A stretch of DNA of 64,000 nucleotides from Streptomyces sp. NRRL WC-3605 (lineage in GTDB: Bacteria > Actinomycetota > Actinomycetes > Streptomycetales > Streptomycetaceae). The stretch lies in contig NZ_LLZN01000045.1 of NCBI RefSeq assembly GCF_001509795.1, positions 1-64,000 on the forward strand, in the 5' to 3' direction. The notes under the pieces were generated by a model. That model was not told where the DNA came from, did not search any database, and saw nothing but the letters and a program-made list of their open reading frames with translations. A program made the position numbers and the translations under genes. Below are positions 36,887 to 45,565 of this stretch, one piece after another; the first letter of the stretch is position 1; every line of letters begins with the position of its first letter.

Positions 36887-37129
36887 ATGATGGTTGTCGG
36901 CGTGATCGCCGTATGTGTCGTCCTGGCCGTCCTCGCGTTCTTCGTCCCCCGCCTGTCCCGGCACCCCGAGCGCGGCACGCAGCGGACGCTCGGCGCCGGA
37001 GCGCGGGCCGGCGGGAAGGCGCCCGGCCCGCTCGGCCGGCTCTTCAGCAAGCCGTTCCACAGCAGCTCGCGCGCGGTGGGCCGCAGCGGTTCGGCCGGTC
37101 GCCGGTTCCGCGGCCGCATGCCCTTCTGA
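36887..37129 (+). CDS. Small single-pass membrane protein (DUF6411-like)
   Basis: An 80-aa protein from ATG 36887 with AAAGGAG 7 nt upstream. It has an N-terminal transmembrane helix (MVVGVIAVCVVLAVLAFFVP) and a basic cytosolic tail with Gly/Arg/Ser-rich segments (RLSRHPERGTQRTLGAGAR; AGRRFRGRMPF). It resembles a widespread short Streptomyces family that I recall as DUF6411. It ends 44 bp before the PPK2 start and is probably cotranscribed. Function is unknown. Confidence 0.7.
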   Translation: MMVVGVIAVCVVLAVLAFFVPRLSRHPERGTQRTLGAGARAGGKAPGPLGRLFSKPFHSSSRAVGRSGSAGRRFRGRMPF

Positions 37130-37173
37130 CCGGATGCGTGAACGAGCGGAGCAGCGCACGAGCGGGGAGCCGG

Positions 37174-38145
37174 ATGACCGACCCTGAGGACGAGGCCAGG
37201 CTGCTGGCCGGCCTGACCGTGGACGCCAGTCGGCGGGAGCAGCCGATCGTGCTGGACGCGGACGGGCGCCCCCTCCGCACCTGGAGGGAGAACTATCCGT
37301 ACGACCGCAAGGTGAGCCGCAAGGACTACGAGCGGACCAAGCGCATTCTGCAGATCGAGATGCTCAAGCTCCAGCGGTGGGTCAAGGAGACCGGCGCACG
37401 ACTGGTCGTCGTGTGCGAGGGGCGCGACGCGGCCGGCAAGGGTGGCACGATCCAGCGGCTCACCGAGCGGCTCAATCCACGCGGCGCGCGCGTGGTCGCC
37501 CTGGACAAGCCCACCGAGCACGAAGCGGGACAGTGGTACTTCCAGCGGTACGTCGCACAACTGCCGACCGCCGGGGAGATCGTCTTCTTCGACCGCTCCT
37601 GGTACAACCGGGCCGGCGTCGAGCGGGTGATGGGGTTCTGCTCCAAGGACGAGTACGAGCTGTTCCTCGACCAGTGCCCGACCTTCGAGCGGATGCTGGT
37701 CGCCGACGGCGTCCTGCTCGTCAAGTTCTGGTTCTCCGTCTCCCGCTCCGAGCAGCGCACCCGCTTCGCGATCCGGCAGATCGACCCGGTGCGCCAGTGG
37801 AAGCTCTCCCCCACCGACCTGGCGTCGCTGGACCTCTGGGACGACTACACGGAGGCGAAGATCGACATGTTCCGCGCGACGGACACGGAACACGCCCCCT
37901 GGACGGTCGTCAAGAGCAACGACAAGCGGCGCGCACGGCTGGAGACCATGCGCAGTCTGCTGGCCCGCATCGACTACGCCCGCAAGGACGTCGACGCGGT
38001 CGGCACACCCGACCCCCTCATCGTCGGCGCCGCGGACACCCTGCTGGAGGCCGGAGAGGAGGCCAGCACCCTGTCACCCACACCCCTGTTCCCCGGCGCC
38101 GAGGGGCCGGGGAAGCATCCCGAGGGGCGGCATGACTCACGGTAG
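37174..38145 (+). CDS. ppk2: Polyphosphate kinase 2 family protein
   Basis: A 323-aa protein starting at ATG 37174 after GGGGAG. The kinase core has a P-loop EGRDAAGKGGTI (about 88-99), Walker B-like FFDRSWYNRAGVERVMGF (about 148-165) and the lid segment SRSEQRTRF with DPVRQWKLSPTD, all hallmarks of one-domain PPK2 enzymes. These use polyphosphate to phosphorylate nucleoside mono- or diphosphates, or the reverse. It is cytosolic. The C-terminal 40 residues are a low-complexity extension. Whether it prefers GDP, ADP or AMP cannot be told from the sequence. Confidence 0.9.
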   Translation: MTDPEDEARLLAGLTVDASRREQPIVLDADGRPLRTWRENYPYDRKVSRKDYERTKRILQIEMLKLQRWVKETGARLVVVCEGRDAAGKGGTIQRLTERLNPRGARVVALDKPTEHEAGQWYFQRYVAQLPTAGEIVFFDRSWYNRAGVERVMGFCSKDEYELFLDQCPTFERMLVADGVLLVKFWFSVSRSEQRTRFAIRQIDPVRQWKLSPTDLASLDLWDDYTEAKIDMFRATDTEHAPWTVVKSNDKRRARLETMRSLLARIDYARKDVDAVGTPDPLIVGAADTLLEAGEEASTLSPTPLFPGAEGPGKHPEGRHDSR

Positions 38146-38219
38146 TCGGCCTCATGTCGACGCGGGCTTGACCACCGGACGGCCCACCGGGGGGTCGTCA
38201 CCTACGGCGGTGCGTCACC

Positions 38220-38612
38220 TCAGGCCGGAAGGCACGACGGGACGTCGGCGGTGGACGAGACGACCTCGGCCTGGAGCCAGCCGCTCGTGGGGTAGCCGTT
38301 CACGGTCGTGACGACGAGGTAGAAGATCCCGTCGCCGACCGGGCTCTGCACGGTGCACGCGGCGGAGACGTCGGTGCCGCCGGTCAGGGGCGCGATGACC
38401 TCGGCGTTGTTCTGGGGGGCGGCGAGGAGGTTCGACGTCTCGACCCCGACCTGCGGGAGCGTGTCCGCCCCGCCCAGGCCCCCGCGCCCCACGGTGTGAT
38501 TCGTACCGGTGACGTGCCCGGTGCCGGTCAGGATCTGCCCGCACGACTGGTTGTTGTTGCTGTTGTTGTTCCCCAGGATGGCGATGGCGCAGGGACCGTG
38601 GTCCTCCAGCAT
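38220..38612 (-). CDS. Small Asn-rich hypothetical protein with four or more Cys
   Basis: Up to 130 aa from ATG 38610-38612, which has no good ribosome binding site, so the start is uncertain. It contains an Asn cluster (GNNNSNNNQSCGQILTG) and Thr/Val-rich beta-like segments ending in VPSCLPA. Four Cys suggest an exported, disulfide-containing protein, but no signal peptide is visible from this start. It is convergent with ppk2. No family recognised. Confidence 0.45.
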   Translation of the reverse strand: MLEDHGPCAIAILGNNNSNNNQSCGQILTGTGHVTGTNHTVGRGGLGGADTLPQVGVETSNLLAAPQNNAEVIAPLTGGTDVSAACTVQSPVGDGIFYLVVTTVNGYPTSGWLQAEVVSSTADVPSCLPA

Positions 38613-38653
38613 TGCGTCGCCATCATGGCCGCTGACTGGTGACGGGGCGTGAC

Positions 38654-38713
38654 GGGAAGCTCGCCCGGATGGCTCAGACGGCCTTCCCTGGCGGCCAGTT
38701 GGGCGAGCTTCCC
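38654..38713. terminator. Long inverted repeat downstream of the LacI gene
   Basis: GGGAAGCTCGCCC (38654-38666) is a perfect inverted copy of 38701-38713 with a 34-nt spacer that itself contains TGGC/GCCA pairing. It lies in the gap between the lacI-type gene end (38824) and the next minus-strand gene, so it could terminate the sugar operon. Confidence 0.5.
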
Positions 38714-38823
38714 TGTTCCGGGTCAGGGTCTCCGGCGGCCGGTCGCCGTGTCCGGGGGCCAGGGTCGGCGTCCGGCTCCGCTCCGCCGACGAGACCCGCT
38801 GACCCTCACGCGACGAGTGGGTG

Positions 38824-39834
38824 TCACCCCACTGAGGGCGCCGTCGTGGCCCGGTGGGCCAGCACCGCGGGGAGCATTGTCGTCTCGGGGACGTCGTCGC
38901 GCCCGGCGAGCTTGGCCATCAGAAGGTCCACCGCGCGGGTGCCGATCTCGGCCGAGGGGATCGAGACGGACGAGATCGGCACCGGCGCCTGCTCCGCGGT
39001 CTCGTCGGGGCAGATCGCGACGACCGACAGGTCCTGTGGGACGCGTAGGCCCATCGTCTGGAACGCCGCGATCAGGGGCTGGGTGACCGGCTCGTTGTGG
39101 ATGACCACGCCGGACAGTTCCGGCTGCTCGTGCAGCAGTTGCTCGGCCATGGCCTGGGCGGCCGCCGGGGTCTCCGGGCAGGGGTGGACGGAGGAGCACA
39201 GGCCGAGACGGTCGGCGGCGGCCGTGAATCCGGAGGCGACGCGGCGGGCGAAGCCGGTGCCCCGGACGTACACCTCCGGGGGCGAGCCGACCAGGGCGAC
39301 GGTCCGGTGGCCGAGCGATGCGAGGTGTTCCACGCACGCTTCGCCGGCCGCCGCGAAGTCCAGGTCTATACAGGTCAGTCCGGCGGGGTCGGAGGGGAAG
39401 CCGATCAGGACGGACGGCTGCTCCAGGCCGCGCAGCAGGGGCAGCCGACGGTCGTCCATCTCGACGTCCATGATGATGAACGCGTCCGCCATGCGGCTCC
39501 GGGCGACCCGGTCGATGCCCTCCTCCCCCTCGTTGTGCGTGAGGAGGAGGACGTCGTGGTCGTGCTCCCGGGCGGCGGTGGCCACGGAGGTGGCGAACTG
39601 CATCACCACGGGCATGTGCATGCCCTTGCGGAGGGGCAGGACGAGGCCGATCACCTGTGACCTGCTGCTGGCCAGGGACCGGGCCCCGGCGTGTGCCCGG
39701 TAGCCCAGTTCCCGGATGCTGTCCTCTATGCGGCGGCGCGTCTCCTCGGAGATCGGTCTCTTGCCGCTGAGGGCGTAACTGACGGTGCTGGGCGACACGT
39801 TGGCGTGCCGCGCCACGTCAGTGATCTTGACCAT
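38824..39834 (-). CDS. LacI family transcriptional repressor of the xyloside operon
   Basis: A 336-aa protein starting at ATG 39832-39834 with GAAGG 7 nt upstream. An N-terminal LacI helix-turn-helix (ITDVARHANVSPSTVSYALSG, in part) is followed by the hinge helix (RSLASSRSQVIGLVLP) and a periplasmic-binding-protein-like ligand domain. It is the last gene of the importer/alpha-xylosidase operon, 32 bp after the GH31 stop, so it should regulate and be regulated with it. Its likely operators are the two 18-bp palindromes at 45263-45303 ahead of the operon. The inducer is probably an alpha-xyloside sugar such as isoprimeverose. Confidence 0.9.
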   Translation of the reverse strand: MVKITDVARHANVSPSTVSYALSGKRPISEETRRRIEDSIRELGYRAHAGARSLASSRSQVIGLVLPLRKGMHMPVVMQFATSVATAAREHDHDVLLLTHNEGEEGIDRVARSRMADAFIIMDVEMDDRRLPLLRGLEQPSVLIGFPSDPAGLTCIDLDFAAAGEACVEHLASLGHRTVALVGSPPEVYVRGTGFARRVASGFTAAADRLGLCSSVHPCPETPAAAQAMAEQLLHEQPELSGVVIHNEPVTQPLIAAFQTMGLRVPQDLSVVAICPDETAEQAPVPISSVSIPSAEIGTRAVDLLMAKLAGRDDVPETTMLPAVLAHRATTAPSVG

Positions 39835-39866
39835 GCGTGTACCTTCTCGAGTCCCGGTGTGCCTCA

Positions 39867-42149
39867 TCATCCTCGGGCATCGGAGAGCGGCAGGGCGAGG
39901 ACGGCCGTACCGGCCGCGGCGCGGGCCGAGGGGCCACCGGCCACCTCGACGCCCCAGGGCAGGGAGGCGTCGGAGATCTCTGCCCGCAGCGTGTCGCCTT
40001 CGCGCACGACGGTGATCTCGGTGGCGGCCATGCCGTCCTCGCGGGGGATGCGCACCGTGGTGCGGGAGCCGTCGGCGGGCTCGAAGACCCGGACGGTCAC
40101 GTCGTCCGCCCACGGGTAGTCGGGGCGGTCATCGACCGAGCCGACGGGGATCGCTGAACCGGGGCGGGCCAGCAGCGGGAGGCTGAGGTAGTCGTGGGTC
40201 TCACGCACCCAGCGCGGGCCGGTGACCTGCTCGCCGGTCGTGAAGTGGGTCCAGGTGCCCTCGGGCACGTAGTACGACACCTCGCCGTCCTCCGAGAACA
40301 CCGGTGCGACGAGCAGGTCCCCGCCGAGCATGTACTGGCGCTCCAGCGAGGCGCAGGCCGGGTCGTCCGGGAACTCCAGCAGCATGGCCCGCATCATGGG
40401 GACGCCCTCGGTGTGGGCCTGGTGGGCGGCGCCGTAGAGGTAGGGCATGAGGCTGAGCTTGAGCTTGGTGAAGTGGCGCAGGACGTCCACGGCCTCCTCG
40501 TCGAACAGCCACGGCACGCGGTAGGAGGAGGAGCCGTGCAGGCGGCTGTGCGAGGAGAGCATGCCGAAGGCGGTCCAGCGCTTGAAGAGGCCGGCGTCGG
40601 GCAGGCCCTCGAACCCGCCGATGTCGTGGCTCCAGTAGCCGAAGCCGGACAGGCCGAGCGAGAGACCGCCGCGCAGGGACTCCGCCATCGACTCATAGGT
40701 CGACTCGCAGTCGCCGCCCCAGTGCACGGGGAACTGCTGGCCGCCGGCCGTGGCGGAGCGGGCGAAGACGACCGCCTCGCCCTCGCCGCGGTGCTTGCGC
40801 AGCACGTCGAAGACGGTCCTGTTGAAGAGCTGGGTGTAGTAGTTGTGCATCCGCTCCGGGTCGGAGCCGTCGAAGTACGCGACGTCGGTGGGCACGCGCT
40901 CGCCGAAGTCGGTCTTGAAGCAGTCGACGCCCATGTCGAGGAGCGCTTCGAGCTTGGCGGCGTACCAGGCGCAGGCGTCGGGGTTGGTGAAGTCGACCAG
41001 GGCCATGCCGGGCTGCCACAGGTCCCACTGCCAGACTCCGCCGTCGGGGCGCTTGAGGAGGTAGCCGGCCGCCTTGCCCTCGGCGAAGAGCGGGGAGCGC
41101 TGGGCGATGTAGGGGTTGATCCACACGCAGATGTGCAGGTCCCGTTCCTTGAGTCGGCGCAGCATTCCCTCGGGGTCGGGGAAGACGCGCGGGTCCCACT
41201 CGAAGTCGCACCAGTTGAGCTCGCGCATCCAGAAGCAGTCGAAGTGGAAGGCGGACAGCGGGAGATCGCGTTCGGCCATGCCCTCGACGAAGCCGGTGAC
41301 GGTCTGTTCGTCGTAGGAGGTGGTGAAGGAGGTGGTCAGCCACAGCCCGAACGACCAGGCGGGCGGGAGCGCGGGCCGGCCGGTCAGGGCCGTGTACTTG
41401 CGCAGGATCTCCTTCGGCGTGGGGCCGTGGATGACGTAGTACTGCAACTGCTGGCGCTCCGCGCTGAACTGCACGCGCGACACCTGCTCGGAGGCGACCT
41501 CGAAGGAGACCTTGCCGGGGTCGTCGACGAAGACGCCGTATCCGGCGTCGGTCAGGTAGAACGGGATATTCTTGTAGGACTGTTCGCTGCTGGTGCCGCC
41601 GTCGGCGTTCCAGATGTCGACGCTCTGTCCGTTCCTGACGAGCGGGCCGAAGCGCTCGCCGAGTCCGTAGACGGACGTGCCGACGGCCAGCCGGAGCTGC
41701 TCGCGGATGTGGTGCTCGCCGTCGGCGGTCTCCATCAGAGCCATGGCCTTGACGTCGCTGCTGGTCAGCGTGCGTCCGTCCGCCTGGAACTCCATGCGCC
41801 AGCCGCCGTCGAGGCGGAAGCGGACGCTCAGGTCGCCGGAGGTGAGGACGGCCTGCTCCTCGTCGACGGCCACGACCGGGTCGTGCGGCTCGTGGTGCAG
41901 TTCGAAGTGGGGGCCGGTGTCGAGGCCGCCCTCGAAGTGCGTGATGCGCACGCCGATGACGCCGGGCATGGGCGCGGTGCAGTCGACGGTGATGAGCGGT
42001 CCTTTGAGCAGGTCGCCGCGGTGCCGGATGTGCTGGGTGGGGGCGTGGACCCGGAGCGTTCCGGGCCCCGGGACGGCATCGAGGACCTCGGCCGGATACG
42101 CCGCCGTGATGCCTTCGCGCAGCAGCCAGTACCCGTTGGTGAACTTCAT
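39867..42149 (-). CDS. yicI: GH31 alpha-xylosidase (YicI-like)
   Basis: A 760-aa cytosolic glycoside hydrolase family 31 enzyme from ATG 42147-42149. The (beta/alpha)8 domain carries KTDFGERVP with the nucleophile Asp414 and HWGGDCESTYESM with acid/base Asp480, the same layout as Escherichia coli YicI (Asp416/Asp482). FGLWLTTSFTTSYDE and HFDCFWMRE are further YicI-type signatures. It removes alpha-1,6-xylose from isoprimeverose or short xyloglucan oligosaccharides. It is the fourth gene behind a sugar ABC importer, supporting uptake of xyloglucan fragments and intracellular cleavage. No signal peptide. Confidence 0.93.
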   Translation of the reverse strand: MKFTNGYWLLREGITAAYPAEVLDAVPGPGTLRVHAPTQHIRHRGDLLKGPLITVDCTAPMPGVIGVRITHFEGGLDTGPHFELHHEPHDPVVAVDEEQAVLTSGDLSVRFRLDGGWRMEFQADGRTLTSSDVKAMALMETADGEHHIREQLRLAVGTSVYGLGERFGPLVRNGQSVDIWNADGGTSSEQSYKNIPFYLTDAGYGVFVDDPGKVSFEVASEQVSRVQFSAERQQLQYYVIHGPTPKEILRKYTALTGRPALPPAWSFGLWLTTSFTTSYDEQTVTGFVEGMAERDLPLSAFHFDCFWMRELNWCDFEWDPRVFPDPEGMLRRLKERDLHICVWINPYIAQRSPLFAEGKAAGYLLKRPDGGVWQWDLWQPGMALVDFTNPDACAWYAAKLEALLDMGVDCFKTDFGERVPTDVAYFDGSDPERMHNYYTQLFNRTVFDVLRKHRGEGEAVVFARSATAGGQQFPVHWGGDCESTYESMAESLRGGLSLGLSGFGYWSHDIGGFEGLPDAGLFKRWTAFGMLSSHSRLHGSSSYRVPWLFDEEAVDVLRHFTKLKLSLMPYLYGAAHQAHTEGVPMMRAMLLEFPDDPACASLERQYMLGGDLLVAPVFSEDGEVSYYVPEGTWTHFTTGEQVTGPRWVRETHDYLSLPLLARPGSAIPVGSVDDRPDYPWADDVTVRVFEPADGSRTTVRIPREDGMAATEITVVREGDTLRAEISDASLPWGVEVAGGPSARAAAGTAVLALPLSDARG

Positions 42150-42210
42150 CGTCGATGCCTTTCCCGGTGGGCGGCCACCGGCGTTCTCGGTACGTGCGGG
42201 AGGGGAGGGG

Positions 42211-43032
42211 TCACTTCACGGCGCCGACGGCGATGCCTCGCGTCAGGGTCCGCTGGAAGAGCAGGAAGAAGACGATCGCGGGCAGGGCGCCGAGCAGGCC
42301 GGCGGCGTTGGTCATCGTCGCGTCCATCAGACGCTGGCCCTGGAGGACGCCGAGCGCCACCGAGACGGTCTGGTTGTCGTTCGACGGCAGCATGACCAGG
42401 GGCAGCAGGAATTCGTTCCAGGTCCAGATGAAGAAGAACACCAGCAGGACGCCGAGGGTGGGCCGGCTGACCGGGACCACCATGCGCCACAGGATCTGCC
42501 AGCTGTTGGCGCCGTCGATCCTCGCCGCCTCGATGATCTCCCTCGGGAAGGCCCCGAGCACGGAGGACAGCAGGTAGGTGCCGAAGGCCGCCTGTACGAC
42601 GCTGAAGACGATGATCAGGCTCAGCCTCGTGTCGTACAGGCCCACTTCCTTGGACAGGTAGTACAGCGGGTAGACGAGGGCTTCCTGCGGCAGCACGTTG
42701 GCCAGGACGAAGAAGGCCAGGAAGTACGCCTTGCCCTTGATGCGGCCGATGCCGATCGCGTACGCGTTGAGGACGGAGAGGATGACGCCGAAGACGGCGA
42801 CCGATCCTGAGATCACGACCGAGTTCAGCAGGGTGTTTCCGAAGTCGACCCGGGTCCAGAAGTCCTTGAGGCCGTCCAGGTAGAGGCCGTGGGGCAGGGA
42901 CAGCGGGCCGTTCGCGGAGTACTCGGCGGGTGACTTCAGCGCGTTGACGAGGACGATGAGGAGCGGCAGCACCATGAAGACCGCGCCGAGGGACATCGCC
43001 GCCAGCACCGGGTAGCGCTTGAGCGCGTTCAC
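42211..43032 (-). CDS. Carbohydrate ABC transporter permease (MalG type)
   Basis: A 273-aa membrane protein from GTG 43030-43032, overlapping the upstream permease stop (GTGA). Six transmembrane segments and the EAA loop EAARIDGANSWQILWRMVVPVSRP identify a CUT1-family permease of the MalG subtype. It pairs with the permease at 43029-43931 and the lipoprotein at 43928-45223. No ATPase gene is present; Streptomyces CUT1 importers usually share the MsiK ATPase encoded elsewhere. Confidence 0.93.
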   Translation of the reverse strand: MNALKRYPVLAAMSLGAVFMVLPLLIVLVNALKSPAEYSANGPLSLPHGLYLDGLKDFWTRVDFGNTLLNSVVISGSVAVFGVILSVLNAYAIGIGRIKGKAYFLAFFVLANVLPQEALVYPLYYLSKEVGLYDTRLSLIIVFSVVQAAFGTYLLSSVLGAFPREIIEAARIDGANSWQILWRMVVPVSRPTLGVLLVFFFIWTWNEFLLPLVMLPSNDNQTVSVALGVLQGQRLMDATMTNAAGLLGALPAIVFFLLFQRTLTRGIAVGAVK

Positions 43033-43931
43033 TGTGCGTCCTCCGATCGGCTCTGGAAGCGCAGTCCGATCGTCGTCAGCGCCAGGATGATGAGGGTGAG
43101 GACCGTCGCGATCGCCGAGCCGTAGCCGACGTCCGTCTTCTCGAAGAAGGTCGAGAAGGAGAAGTAGGACGGCACGATCGTCGCGTCGGCGGGTCCGCCC
43201 TTGGTGAGGACGTAGACCGCGCCGAAGACCTTCAGGGCGGCGATGGTGCACCACAGCATCACCACGTAGATCTCGGGGCGGATCTGGGGCAGCGTCACGT
43301 GCCAGAAACGCTGCCACCAGTTCGTCCCGTCCAGCTCGGCCGCCTCGTGGAGCGAGGGATCGACCCGCTGGAGTCCCGCCATGAAGATCACGACGGGGAA
43401 GCCCAGCTGCACCCAGACCATCACGGCCATCACGCTGTAGAGCGCGACGTTCGGATCACCCAGCCAGTCCTGCTGGAGCGAGCCCAGGCCGACCGCCTTC
43501 AGCAGCTCGTTGAGGGAGCCGTTCTCGGGGGCCAGGATCCAGCTCCAGACGATGCCCGCGACGGTGATGGGCAGGACCTGGGGCAGGTAGAAGCAGGCGC
43601 GCAGCACGCTGGCCAGCTTCGAGCCGAAGTGCTTGCCGATGTAGTCGAACAGCGCCGCGGCCACCACGAGGCCGACGGCGGTGGGGATCACCGCCATGGC
43701 CAGGACCATGGCGACGCTGTGCCGGAAGGACTCCCAGAACCGGGAGTCCTTCATCAGCTCCTGGTAGTTCTCCAGCCCGGCCCAGGTGGGCGAGCCGACG
43801 CCCTGCCAGTGGGTGAGGCTGAAGTAGATGTTCATCGCGAACGGCACGATGACGACGGCCAGGAAGGCGATGACACCGGGGATCAGGTACAGCGCGTAGG
43901 GGTTGCGCAGCCGGAGGGGTCGGGCACTCAT
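43029..43931 (-). CDS. Carbohydrate ABC transporter permease (MalF type)
   Basis: A 300-aa protein with six transmembrane segments, starting MSARPLRLRNPYALYLIPG. The EAA loop reads EAAELDGTNWWQRFWHVTLP, typical of CUT1 permeases. Start and stop overlap the neighbouring genes by four bases on both sides, so the importer subunits are translationally coupled. Substrate assignment (alpha-xylosyl oligosaccharide) comes from the downstream alpha-xylosidase. Confidence 0.93.
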   Translation of the reverse strand: MSARPLRLRNPYALYLIPGVIAFLAVVIVPFAMNIYFSLTHWQGVGSPTWAGLENYQELMKDSRFWESFRHSVAMVLAMAVIPTAVGLVVAAALFDYIGKHFGSKLASVLRACFYLPQVLPITVAGIVWSWILAPENGSLNELLKAVGLGSLQQDWLGDPNVALYSVMAVMVWVQLGFPVVIFMAGLQRVDPSLHEAAELDGTNWWQRFWHVTLPQIRPEIYVVMLWCTIAALKVFGAVYVLTKGGPADATIVPSYFSFSTFFEKTDVGYGSAIATVLTLIILALTTIGLRFQSRSEDAQ

Positions 43932-45223
43932 GACGTGGGCGCACCCGCGTCATAGGCCTTCTGCAGCTCGTCGAGGACCGCGTCGGGGCTCGCGCTTCCG
44001 GTGATCAGCTTCTGGGTGGCCGACACGAGGACGTCGTAGAAGCCGGGCACCGGCCAGTCCGGGTAGAAGGCGAGGCCGTCCTCGGACGAGACCTTGTTGA
44101 AGTTCTCGATCAGCTCCTTGGAGCTGGGGTCGGTGATCGCCGACGGCTCGGCCGCGACGGGCACGCCGCCGTTGTTGCCGAGGGTGTTCTGGATCCCCTT
44201 CTTCATCGTGATGTCGATGAAGTCGTAGGCCAGCTGCTTGTTCTTGGCGTTCTTGGGGACGACCCACAGGTTGCCGCCGGAGCCGAGGGTGAGCTTGGAG
44301 CCCGGGAAGAGGAACGAGCCCCACTTGAACTTGTTCTCGTCACGGAACCGGCCGTACCACCAGCTGCCCGAGAAGAAGATCGGGGACTTGCCGCCGATGA
44401 AGGACACGCCGGCGTCCTCGGCCTTCGCGCCGCTGCTCGTCTTGGCGATGTAGCCCTTCTTCACCCAGTCCGCGAGGGTGTTGGCGGCGTACGTCCAGGC
44501 TGCGTCGTGGAAGTCGGCCTTGCCCTTGTAGAGCTCGAAGGAGTCGACCCAGGCGCGGTCGGCCTTCGTGAGGGCGAGCTGGTACAGGTACTGGTGGGCC
44601 GGGTACTCGGCGCCGCCGTTGGCGAGCGGGGTGATGCCCTTGGCCTTGAAGGCGGCGAGGGCCTGCTCGAACTCGTCGAACGTGGTCGGGACCTTCACGC
44701 CGTGCTGCGCGAAGAGGTCCTTGTTGTAGTACACCATCGTGTACTCGCCGAAGTTCGGGACGCCGTACCAGTTGCCGGAGCCCATGACGCCCTTGGCGTC
44801 GTAGCGGCTGGTGGTCGTGACGCTCGGGCTGAGCAGCTTGTCCCAGCCGTGCTTGGTGACCTCCGGGGTGAGGTCGGTGAGCAGCCCCTGCTTGGCCAGC
44901 AGGCCGGCGGTGGCGTTCCCCTTGTTGTACTCCATGACGTCGGGGGCGTTGCTGGAGTTGAGCACCATCGAGGCGGTCTTCTGGATCTGCTCGAAGCCCT
45001 TGGCCTCGAACTCGACCTTGACGCCCGGGTGGGACTTCTTGAACTCGTCTATCGCCTGGTTCCAGGCGACGCCCATGGCGCTGTTGGGGGCTTCGTAGTG
45101 CCAGAGCTTCAGCGTCTTGCCGTCGCCCTCCGCACCACCGTCGGAGCTCCCGCACGACGTCATCAGCATGACGCCCGCCAGGGCGGCTGCTGTGAGAGCC
45201 AGCGGTCTGCGCACCTTCACCAT
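43928..45223 (-). CDS. Sugar ABC transporter substrate-binding lipoprotein
   Basis: A 431-aa extracellular solute-binding protein family 1 member. The signal peptide ends in a lipobox LMTSC (Cys24) followed by GSSDGGAEGDG, so it is lipid-anchored. The mature part shows the family pattern (LKLWHYEAPNSA; VMEYNKGNATAGLLAKQGLL; WYGVPNFGEYTMVYYNKDLF). AGGAG lies 8 nt before the ATG (45221-45223). It is the first gene of the importer, alpha-xylosidase and LacI operon and is preceded by a promoter and two LacI-type operators. Confidence 0.93.
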   Translation of the reverse strand: MVKVRRPLALTAAALAGVMLMTSCGSSDGGAEGDGKTLKLWHYEAPNSAMGVAWNQAIDEFKKSHPGVKVEFEAKGFEQIQKTASMVLNSSNAPDVMEYNKGNATAGLLAKQGLLTDLTPEVTKHGWDKLLSPSVTTTSRYDAKGVMGSGNWYGVPNFGEYTMVYYNKDLFAQHGVKVPTTFDEFEQALAAFKAKGITPLANGGAEYPAHQYLYQLALTKADRAWVDSFELYKGKADFHDAAWTYAANTLADWVKKGYIAKTSSGAKAEDAGVSFIGGKSPIFFSGSWWYGRFRDENKFKWGSFLFPGSKLTLGSGGNLWVVPKNAKNKQLAYDFIDITMKKGIQNTLGNNGGVPVAAEPSAITDPSSKELIENFNKVSSEDGLAFYPDWPVPGFYDVLVSATQKLITGSASPDAVLDELQKAYDAGAPTS

Positions 45224-45262
45224 TGAAGTGACTCCTACCTGGGCCGAACGGATGAGGCGCCC

Positions 45263-45280
45263 CGTCGAATCGTTTCGACG
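45263..45280. promoter_or_regulatory. LacI-type operator (imperfect palindrome)
   Basis: CGTCGAATCGTTTCGACG, an 18-bp near-palindrome with the central CG typical of LacI-family sites, lies between promoter and start codon of the substrate-binding protein gene. It shares its half-site CGTCGAA with the perfect site 23 bp away. Confidence 0.7.
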
Positions 45281-45285
45281 AGGCG

Positions 45286-45303
45286 CGTCGAAGCGCTTCG
45301 ACG
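45286..45303. promoter_or_regulatory. LacI-type operator (perfect palindrome)
   Basis: CGTCGAAGCGCTTCGACG is a perfect 18-bp palindrome with a central GCGC, 5-10 bp downstream of the -10 element of the operon promoter. A repressor bound here would block initiation. Centre-to-centre spacing to the sister site is 23 bp, about two helical turns. Confidence 0.8.
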
Positions 45304-45307
45304 GAGG

Positions 45308-45336
45308 ACCGTATGTACGGCGACCTCATACGTCAA
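45308..45336 (-). promoter_or_regulatory. Promoter of the sugar importer/alpha-xylosidase operon
   Basis: On the minus strand TTGACG (45336-45331) and TACGGT (45313-45308) are separated by 17 nt, close to the housekeeping consensus. The operators follow immediately downstream over the expected transcription start. Confidence 0.65.
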
Positions 45337-45395
45337 TAGCGTTTACAAATCCCTCTCGGGTCTTTGCCGTGCCGTTGCGGCTCAGTACAGACGCA

Positions 45396-45429
45396 CAGCG
45401 GCCTGCCGCGTGCGGGCGGCAGGCCGCTG
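45396..45429. terminator. Perfect 14-bp hairpin between divergent operons
   Basis: CAGCGGCCTGCCGC (45396-45409) pairs perfectly with 45416-45429 around a 6-nt loop. It lies between the divergently read sugar operon and the ATP-grasp operon, where no upstream gene needs ending, so it may insulate the two promoters or be a relic of a lost gene. Confidence 0.5.
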
Positions 45430-45495
45430 CAAGGTCGTCTGCCTCAGTGGGGCCCCTCGGGCCTCATCCGGGACTCATCGAAACCCTCGCTACCT

Positions 45496-45514
45496 GACAA
45501 TGAAAATGATTACC
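45496..45514. promoter_or_regulatory. Fur/Zur-like metal box upstream of the ATP-grasp operon
   Basis: GACAATGAAAATGATTACC matches 15 of 19 positions of the classic Fur consensus and contains TGAAAATGATT, as in Streptomyces Zur boxes. It is the only strongly AT-rich patch in the 45337-45565 gap and sits about 50 bp upstream of the first gene. The best candidate regulator is Zur, encoded elsewhere; this is inference from sequence likeness. Confidence 0.55.
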
Positions 45515-45565
45515 GATATCGTGTCGGCGCGGCCCTGATCTCGAGGCCGCGTCCTTCGCGACGAC

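Noticed and set aside
36010..37893. 627-aa minus-strand frame across the bulb-type lectin and ppk2
   Set aside because: It is antisense to three plus-strand genes with good ribosome binding sites and motifs.
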